The position numbers were made by a program, and so were the translations under genes. A stretch of DNA of 64,000 nt, taken from positions 8,246,001-8,310,000 of the forward strand of contig NC_134678.1 of assembly GCF_024713945.1 (NCBI RefSeq), read 5' to 3'. Each line of letters begins with the position of its first letter. Within the stretch, counting starts at the first letter, position 1. The notes under the pieces were generated by a model. That model was not told the DNA's origin and made no database searches. It saw only the letters and a list, made by a program, of their open reading frames with translations. Positions 58,255 to 64,000 of this stretch are shown one piece after another. Origin of the DNA: Dermatophagoides farinae. Its lineage: Eukaryota; Arthropoda; Arachnida; Sarcoptiformes; Pyroglyphidae.

Positions 58255-58409
58255 ATTGATTAGTTGCAATCGTCACTGAACTGAACTGAACTGGACTGAA
58301 AACAAAACCAAAGATATTTTGCAAACAAAATCAATTGTTGTCCCTAGTACTTGACTAGATTGAGAACAATTTCTATAATCAATCAATTAATGATTAATTG
58401 AATCAATTA

Positions 58410-58419
58410 AATAAATAAA
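58410..58419 (+). terminator. Overlapping polyadenylation signals of sorbitol dehydrogenase
   Basis: AAATAAATAAA contains two AATAAA motifs, ending about 20 bp before the stop codon of the converging metalloprotease gene. Confidence 0.55.
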
Positions 58420-58440
58420 CTGGTTTATCAATATCATTTA

Positions 58441-59973
58441 TCATTTATTTATTGTCGGTTCATTGAAAAGACAGATAGAGTGTGGTTTTGAGAAAAAATG
58501 TTGAAATTGTTCCAATGTACATTTCGACCATTCAGTGCGTAATTGATTTGTTGTCGGATCGACAATCGATCCATGATCCATACTCATTACGAATGAGTCA
58601 TCATCACGACAATTTGTACCGCCTGGACCGCCAATCGTTGTCAATGGCCATTCTCCATCATGTACGGCTCCAAAGAGATGAGCCACTTCATGTGCCATTG
58701 CATGTAGACCATCCACCATTTTGAGGTCATTATCTTCAACAATGGCCAGATTGAGTGCACGACGACGTTCATGATGATGATGATGACGACATGCACCACC
58801 AACTATCGCCTGACCTTTTACCGATGAATATGAACATGAATGATCATCATGGTCATCGTCGAGGCAGAGATCATGACCGGTTAGAATTAGAATCAAATCA
58901 CTTTGTACATCTGCCGTATGATTGTAGATCCAATGGCCGAATGCTCGTAAAGCATGTAAGGCATTTAGATATGGACGATTTGCGGTTTTATTATTACTGG
59001 CCAATGATCCTTTTAACTGTGGTCGTATCGATTCGAATGGCCATGGTTGTTCGGCCACCAGAATCTGTTTCAAATGTAAATGAATTTGAAAATTCTGATT
59101 GATGATTGTCCGAAAAAAGAGCGATTGCAACATTTGCACAAACATGACCCCATAACGCCATGTGAATTGGACGTTTTTTTCATGTGCCATTCGATGAATC
59201 CGATAATCGATCAGCAATGTTATCTCCGGATAAATGTGGTGAATGGGTTGTGGTTGTTTTAGAATTGCCAATGATTGCCACAATAGATTATTGCTACTCG
59301 TTACTATTGATTTTTCAAACAAAGATCCAAACTGTTCGCCATTGGTGATGCGATGAAAATTACTTGTCGACGATTGATTTTGTAATGGCATTATCATCAT
59401 TTGACTATCGATCAGACCGTACATGCGGATCATGCATTCACTGTCATTGCCATTATTTACATTTTGTCCATTATCGATGGTGACCAACAAAAATGTAGAA
59501 TAATCACGACTTGTATAGATTTGACTGGTTTGATTCGTTGTCACGTTCGTATCCTGAAAACGAATCATTCGAATCGATTGATTGGTGGCCAATTTCGATT
59601 CAATGGTTTGGAATGTTGATGATGGGAAATGTAAAATTGAATTGGACAAATTGAATCTCCGTACATGAATGGTACGATGTCGATTGGTACCATTTACCAA
59701 TCTCAGCTGATAATTTTCATCATCATCATGTCGAATGGAAACATGATGATGTAAACGGACAAAAATTTGTTTTGAATGCCAATTTCTGCCGTATCTTTGG
59801 TTCGATGTATTTCGAACATTATGAGAAATGGTTTCCGTACCATCATGATGATCGTTGATATAGATGACAATCGTTGGCACTCTATGTTTTGATGTAAAAA
59901 TCTGTATCGAGTTTATTGAATTTGCAAGGAAAAAAATATTCAAATACAAAAATATTGCATTTATGGTCAACAT
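58441..59973 (-). CDS. Secreted M12B (reprolysin-type) metalloprotease
   Basis: A single exon of 510 residues. The signal peptide is MLTINAIFLYLNIFFLANSI. The pro-region has several N-glycosylation sites (NQS, NQT, NVT). The catalytic domain runs from about residue 255 (PEITLLIDYRIHR) through DLILILTGHDLC, GQAIVGGACRHHHHHERRRA, NLAIVEDNDL and the zinc site HEVAHLFGAVHDG (HExxHxxGxxHD), then the Met-turn VMSMDHG. It ends at EWSKCTLEQFQHFFSKPHSI, where M12B catalytic domains usually end, so there is no disintegrin, Cys-rich or thrombospondin module. This short layout resembles tick salivary 'metis'-type enzymes. A poly-Asp/His loop (DDDHDDHSC) is inserted after TGHDLCL. Its ATG is only 42 bp after the RRP8 stop codon on the same strand. 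Confidence 0.9.
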   Translation of the reverse strand: MLTINAIFLYLNIFFLANSINSIQIFTSKHRVPTIVIYINDHHDGTETISHNVRNTSNQRYGRNWHSKQIFVRLHHHVSIRHDDDENYQLRLVNGTNRHRTIHVRRFNLSNSILHFPSSTFQTIESKLATNQSIRMIRFQDTNVTTNQTSQIYTSRDYSTFLLVTIDNGQNVNNGNDSECMIRMYGLIDSQMMIMPLQNQSSTSNFHRITNGEQFGSLFEKSIVTSSNNLLWQSLAILKQPQPIHHIYPEITLLIDYRIHRMAHEKNVQFTWRYGVMFVQMLQSLFFRTIINQNFQIHLHLKQILVAEQPWPFESIRPQLKGSLASNNKTANRPYLNALHALRAFGHWIYNHTADVQSDLILILTGHDLCLDDDHDDHSCSYSSVKGQAIVGGACRHHHHHERRRALNLAIVEDNDLKMVDGLHAMAHEVAHLFGAVHDGEWPLTTIGGPGGTNCRDDDSFVMSMDHGSIVDPTTNQLRTEWSKCTLEQFQHFFSKPHSICLFNEPTINK

Positions 59974-60015
59974 TTTTTTGCAAAAAAAAAAGAAAAGAAA
60001 AGAAATTATTTACTT

Positions 60016-61245
60016 TCAATCGTTTTTTTGTTTCGGTGGTTCTCGATGACGATAAACACAAGGTTTCAGTTGTATCATCATAGGTCCTCGAGATCCGGTA
60101 AGATTGATGGTTTCAATTTTTCTCAGAATAAAATAAACAAAGTAATCATTGGGCGGCAATAGATAATATTCAATCAACTGAAAGCCATAATGTTGACGCA
60201 GATGTTTGGCAAAATTCTCAAAATCAGCAGCAAATTTTTGCTTTTGGTTTTCCATCAAAGATTTGCCAGATGTTGTGTGGTTTGTGTTGTTATTTTTACC
60301 AAAATCAGCAAAACGAGATGCAACTTCGACAATCACAGCATAACCATTTGATGATTTTAAAATACGATTACATTCGCGAAAAACGTCGGCAAGATTTTGT
60401 GGCATCAATGATAATGAATAAATTAGATAATCACAGTGGTCACTATCTAATGGTAAACGGCACATATCGGCTGATATTATTGAAGAATCGTCGCCAGAGT
60501 AAAGGTCATATGAATAGACAGTACAATTGGGAAAAGCTTGAGCGATTCGTGGTTTACTGCCACAGCCAATATCGGCCATAACCAATCGATTCATAAGGGT
60601 GGGTCGAATTCGTTGTTTCAATTGATCGATAATGTAGTCTATCGGTTTCAATGGCCATTGTTGCATGATGTGTTCATAGGCTTGATGGTATTTCTGGAAT
60701 TTGGTCGAATCGAAACATTTTCTCGCTTCAAACGATGAATGTGTGTAGAGGAATTCATTCAAATAACGAAACATTGATGCTGATAATGTCTGGTGAGCAC
60801 GTTGTGCTAGAATTTGACTTCGTTGTTCGAATTGTTCCACATCATCATCATCGTGTTTGAATTTTTTCGAATGAGCCAATTCAAAATCCTCATCACAGTC
60901 AGAATGATTGATTTTTTCCATGTTTTGGTGTTGTCGTAGAAAACATTCAACATCTTTACGCAATTCCAGTTGCTCATTGTCATTTTTAGTTGTAGCCACA
61001 GATATACGATTAAATTTTTTCATTCTATTCTTGCAATGATCATGAGTTTTGCTCTTTCGTTCATTATCTTTGCGATCGATTTTGTTCACCAATTGTGCAC
61101 ATTGCTGACGACGCTTTTTCCTTTTATTACTATCATCATCATCATCATCATCATCATTCTTTGTTGATAAACTTTTCGTTGATTTATTATTGGCCAAATA
61201 GCTCAATAAACGGCGACGATCTCGTCCAGTTTGAAATGTAGCCAT
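60016..61245 (-). CDS. RRP8: RRP8, nucleolar rRNA adenine methyltransferase
   Basis: A single exon of 409 residues. A basic, Asp/Lys-rich N-terminal half (NLS-like KRKKRRQQ) precedes the Methyltransf_8 domain from about residue 150: LSASMFRYLNEFLYTHSSFE, FQKYHQAYEHIMQQWPLKPI, SAM-binding VMADIGCGSKPRIAQAF, then SADMCRLPLDSDHCDYLIYS, LSLMPQNLADVFRECNRILK and VIVEVASRFADF. It ends LKPCVYRHREPP, matching human LQPCLYKRR. RRP8/nucleomethylin makes the m1A mark in large-subunit rRNA and, in mammals, has a role in silencing rDNA. An Asn/Thr/Lys-rich insert of about 25 residues follows the FADF segment. Confidence 0.95.
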   Translation of the reverse strand: MATFQTGRDRRRLLSYLANNKSTKSLSTKNDDDDDDDDSNKRKKRRQQCAQLVNKIDRKDNERKSKTHDHCKNRMKKFNRISVATTKNDNEQLELRKDVECFLRQHQNMEKINHSDCDEDFELAHSKKFKHDDDDVEQFEQRSQILAQRAHQTLSASMFRYLNEFLYTHSSFEARKCFDSTKFQKYHQAYEHIMQQWPLKPIDYIIDQLKQRIRPTLMNRLVMADIGCGSKPRIAQAFPNCTVYSYDLYSGDDSSIISADMCRLPLDSDHCDYLIYSLSLMPQNLADVFRECNRILKSSNGYAVIVEVASRFADFGKNNNTNHTTSGKSLMENQKQKFAADFENFAKHLRQHYGFQLIEYYLLPPNDYFVYFILRKIETINLTGSRGPMMIQLKPCVYRHREPPKQKND

Positions 61246-61748
61246 TATTATTATCTCTTTATGTTGTTATATTTATATCATTTTCATTAAATTATATATT
61301 GAAATTCAATGAATACAAAGCACAGAATCGATACATGTGATAGTGAAGGACGAATAAATGATACTATCGGCATATGAGAATCGCAAACTATCGATATCAA
61401 AAAAGATTCGAATTCAATCAAATTGTTCATCAATTCAAGGAAAATCACCGATAATTTCTTGAAATAAATCCAAGAATCAGCAAGTCATTATCAAATGAAC
61501 ACTTTGGCAATGCTGATGCAAGCATTATGCATCTATTTGACCAATGTTTTTGCAATGTTATTGGCGATGATGATCAATTTTCATATAAATATTCAGCCAT
61601 TCGATGGTAGGAAATCATTCGAATCATCGAAGCATTTTTGCAAAAGACAAACTAAATTACAACAACCGACAACAGCAGCAAACGTTTGAAACCCAAATCC
61701 GATTGCCTTTTCCGGTTATTCAGGAATCAATATATTCCTAAACTCACA
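61246..61748. other. Intergenic between divergent RRP8 and cuticle-like genes
   Basis: Two promoters; no further gene seen. A TATA-like TATAAATA at 61584-61591 lies 158 bp before the ATG of the repeat-protein gene. A short open frame (61495-61689) overlaps this and is not convincing. Confidence 0.4.
61584..61591 (+). promoter_or_regulatory. TATA-like box of the PAYAPP-repeat gene
   Basis: TATAAATA in TCATATAAATATTCAG, placed to give a leader of about 130 nt. No initiator was confirmed. Confidence 0.3.
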
Positions 61749-62730
61749 ATGATGTTCCGAATTATTGTCGCCACTTTGATGGTGGCTGGCTTAGCATCTG
61801 CCCAAATGGGTGGACGTAAGTTTTGAATTTTATTACGATTTCATTGATTATAAGTCTGTTTTTCTTCTCTCAACACATGACACGCCGATCTAAACAAAAC
61901 AGCCACGAACAAAACAATGACCAGTATGTATCACTTGTATAATCCTTGCCACATGACTGATGGTTTGAATTTCCATTCATTCGTTTCGATTTGTAGGTAG
62001 AGTTTTCATGAGAGCAGCTAATGAAACAAACGATGGCAAAGATGCCGATATGAGAAACTATGGTGGTGCTTATGCCCCGGCCCCAGTTTATGCTGCACCA
62101 GCTGCACCAGCATATGCTCCACCACCACCCCCAGCATACGCCCCGCCACCACCACCAGCAGCATACGCCCCACCACCACCACCACCAGCATATGCTCCAG
62201 CAGTAGCAGCACCAGCATACGCCCCACCAGCAGCACCAGCATACGCCCCACCAGCAGCACCGGCATACGCCCCACCGGCCGCACCTGCTTACGGTAATTA
62301 ATGTCCATGATGATGATGTATACTTTTTTTTGCTAACTGAATTATTCGATTTTTAGATCCTGGAATTTGCATCTGTACATCTCCGGCACCAGCTGATTAC
62401 GCAGCCCCACCACCACCACCAGCATACGCTCCACCACCACCACCGCCAGCATACGCCCCACCACCAGCAGCACCAGCATATGCTCCAGCAGCAGCACCAG
62501 CATACGCCCCACCACCACCACCACCAGCATACGCCCCACCACCACCACCACCAGCATACGCTCCGCCACCACCACCAGCACCAGCATATGCTCCAGCAGC
62601 AGCACCAGCATACGCCCCACCACCACCACCACCACCCCCGGCATACGCAGCACCAGCAGCACCAGCATACGCTCCAGCCCTACCACCACCACCACCCCCG
62701 GCATACGCAGCACCAGCAGCATACAAATAA
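61749..62730 (+). CDS. PAYAPP-repeat secreted protein, probably cuticular
   Basis: Three exons: 61749-61815, 61997-62293 and 62357-62730, 245 residues. MMFRIIVATLMVAGLASAQ is a clean signal peptide. A short charged linker (RRVFMRAANETNDGKDADMR) leads to two blocks of low-complexity repeats built on A-Y-A-P with runs of 3-8 Pro and Ala (for example PAYAPPPPPAYAP, APAAAPAYAP). Between the blocks, at the exon junction, is the only Cys pair, CICTSP. The protein ends AAPAAYK. Ala/Pro/Tyr repeats are typical of arthropod cuticle and extracellular matrix proteins, where Tyr can be cross-linked. There is no chitin-binding R&R consensus. A 21-nt micro-exon at 61903-61923 (AG/GT bounded) would insert seven residues in frame. 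Polyadenylation signals lie at 62799-62804 and 62824-62829. Confidence 0.8.
62018..62726. repeat. CCA/GCA-rich coding minisatellite
   Basis: DNA repeats of CCAGCATACGCCCCACCA-type units within exons 2 and 3 of the secreted protein. Unit length varies through (CCA)n expansion. The reverse strand is therefore also open for over 100 codons in two places, but only as a by-product. Confidence 0.75.
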
Positions 62731-63219
62731 ACTTGAAATGACTATAATTTGAAATCTGGAAACAAAAATTTCTAAAAATACAAAAACCCTATTTATAAAA
62801 TAAATTTTTTCAATGATGATTTCAATAAAATCTTAAAATCTCTAATCTTTAATCTATATATTTATTCGAATCAAAATATGATGGCAATGTTGGCGTGAAA
62901 GACATAGATGTGTAGAATGGATGAATGAATGAATGAATGTAGAATTCAAATATCATGTTTTTGTTTCATTACATTCATTTTCAACTCAGGACAGACTACA
63001 AAAATCCAGAAAGCATATAACTTGGTGGATTCAGTGGATCCACTGAATCCAGTGGTTTGAATTTTTTTTTGCAAATGTCTGCATGTTTTTGCCATTGATA
63101 TCAATCAATCAATGATCAGGGTATCAATCATCATTACTCGGGAGTTTTTTCAGCTAGACGACATATAGCGACGACCATAGCCAACGATCACAACACAACC
63201 AAGAGAGAAAAGAAAAGAA
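62731..63219. other. Intergenic with 26-bp palindrome
   Basis: The 3' region of the repeat-protein gene (polyadenylation signals above), an (ATGA)n tract near 62919-62940, and the upstream region of the last gene with a palindrome at 63026-63051. No coding seen. Confidence 0.45.
63026..63051. repeat. 26-bp perfect palindrome
   Basis: Each half is TGGATTCAGTGGA or its exact reverse complement, with no spacer and a BamHI-like GGATCC core. It lies 169 bp upstream of the ATG of the last gene. Confidence 0.85.
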
Positions 63220-64000
63220 ATGTCTACCAACAGTCCAATCCAGTCTTTGCACTTTGTTTGGTTCATCATATTAATATGGTTCGGTTTGGTTGGAAATTCC
63301 AGCCAAACGATGGCATCAATCTCGCAGATAATATGGCCCAATCAATCACCAAACGATACGATGCATCCGGCAATTCGATTAAATCTGATTGGACAGAATC
63401 AATCGGTGGCCAACGCTTTTGTAACAGCTGATTCGCCACAACAGGCCGATGAAGATTTAATCAATTCAGTGATGATAAATCCAGAAGATATTCAATTCAT
63501 TGTGCCCAACCAACCGGATCAGATTGGCGAGCGAGTTGTCGAACAAATTCGTGAGCAATTAGGATCGAGACCAATTTCGTTGGGTGAATTGAAAAATAAG
63601 AATATGAGTTTTACATTAGGTTTGCATAGAATTTATGATCTATACCGATTAATTACATTGAAATCAAATTGACAGAGATGCCCGGCATACAGATGAATCG
63701 CACGGTTCATACAAACATTTCCGATCAGACAATTGTACGACGACAACACGGCCAATATCAAATGCCTTTACCGATACCAGCGAAGCCATTTGTCATGCAA
63801 ACTTATATGAAAAAACCGAATAAAATGCCCGTCGAACATGTCTATGTGGTGGCAAACAGTCCGAAAGCAGCGACTTTTTCCAATTACACATCAGTTCCGG
63901 CTCCAGTGCCTGCATATCCACCTTCGGTAAACGCTCACGCTAGTTATGCTAGTTATCCATCTCCACCAATCAATTCATATCTAGCTCCATTACCTACCGC
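63220..64000 (+). CDS. Secreted protein of unknown family (runs off right edge)
   Basis: Exon 1 is 63220-63619. The second exon starts at 63676 (AAATTGACAG|AGATGCCC) and stays open to the window end; about 240 residues are visible. The donor at 63619/63620 (TTAG|GTTTGC) keeps frame; a second donor (ATGA|GTTTTA, nine bases earlier) would also do so. The N-terminus MSTNSPIQSLHFVWFIILIW is a signal peptide or anchor. The mature part is polar (NQSPNDTMHPAIRLNLIGQN, then DPQQADEDLI-like residues), then exon 2 gives MPGIQMNRTVHTNISDQTIV and a Pro/Tyr/Ser-rich end (PAPVPAYPPSVNAHASYASY). The composition of the second part resembles structural cuticle proteins, and the neighbouring gene on the same strand is of that kind, so a shared extracellular role is plausible. 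No domain recognised. Confidence 0.65.

Noticed and set aside
62018-62726. Long minus-strand ORFs giving Gly/Tyr/Ala-rich proteins (AGAYAGGGGGG type) opposite the PAYAPP gene
   Set aside because: They are the reverse complement of the CCA/GCA repeat. The plus strand has a signal peptide, consistent splice sites and polyadenylation signals; the minus strand has none.

Overview
The window looks like nuclear DNA of an arthropod, most likely an astigmatid mite of the house-dust/scab mite type. It is AT-rich, full of GAT/ATC trinucleotide runs and (GT)n tracts, and gene-dense. Most introns are short (about 45-100 bp) with GT..AG ends. The genes are clear eukaryotic orthologues. The species call is an inference from style; no species-specific marker was seen. 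No rRNA, convincing tRNA, transposon, viral fossil or CRISPR array was recognised.

Layout, left to right. 1-5 kb: the 5' part of a WDR11 gene (minus), a doubtful 66-codon ORF, an orphan type I membrane protein and a disordered protein with a cysteine-packed tail. 5-10.3 kb: a seven-exon formin of the FHDC1/INF2 group (minus). 10.3-17.6 kb: sparse, with one small DEK_C-like gene (plus) and about 6.7 kb without recognisable coding. 17.6-20.8 kb: MRPL38 (minus) and RPL19 (plus) head to head. 21-40.3 kb: an unbroken run of minus-strand genes, namely NPC1, PLRG1, MRI1, an atypical DUSP, a PHF21A/BHC80 homologue, a URB2-like protein, a RASL10-type small GTPase with a polyhistidine insert, and a secreted leucine-rich-repeat protein. 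41.6-45.6 kb: a chymotrypsin-fold protease with a large Pro/Ser/Thr-rich insert inside its catalytic domain (plus), PSMB1 (minus) and a neuropeptide-like precursor (minus). 45.6-51.2 kb: a gene desert holding a perfect 18-bp hairpin. 51.2-61.2 kb: glycerol kinase (plus), DNTTIP2/Fcf2 (plus), a DGAT2/MOGAT acyltransferase (minus), sorbitol dehydrogenase (plus), a secreted M12B metalloprotease (minus) and RRP8 (minus). 61.7-64 kb: a PAYAPP-repeat secreted, probably cuticular, protein and the start of another secreted protein (both plus).

Functional themes: ribosome production (RPL19, MRPL38, URB2-like, DNTTIP2, RRP8), RNA and protein housekeeping (PLRG1, PSMB1), lipid and polyol metabolism (NPC1, DGAT2-like, glycerol kinase, sorbitol dehydrogenase), methionine salvage (MRI1), signalling and chromatin (DUSP, RASL10-like, PHF21A-like, formin, WDR11), and lineage-specific secreted proteins (two proteases, LRR protein, neuropeptide-like precursor, cuticle-like proteins). 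Neighbouring genes are packed closely, sometimes with converging polyadenylation signals or under 50 bp between coding regions. The most novel candidates are the intradomain insertion in the serine protease, the neuropeptide-like precursor, and two long perfect inverted repeats in non-coding DNA (48161-48205 and 63026-63051).
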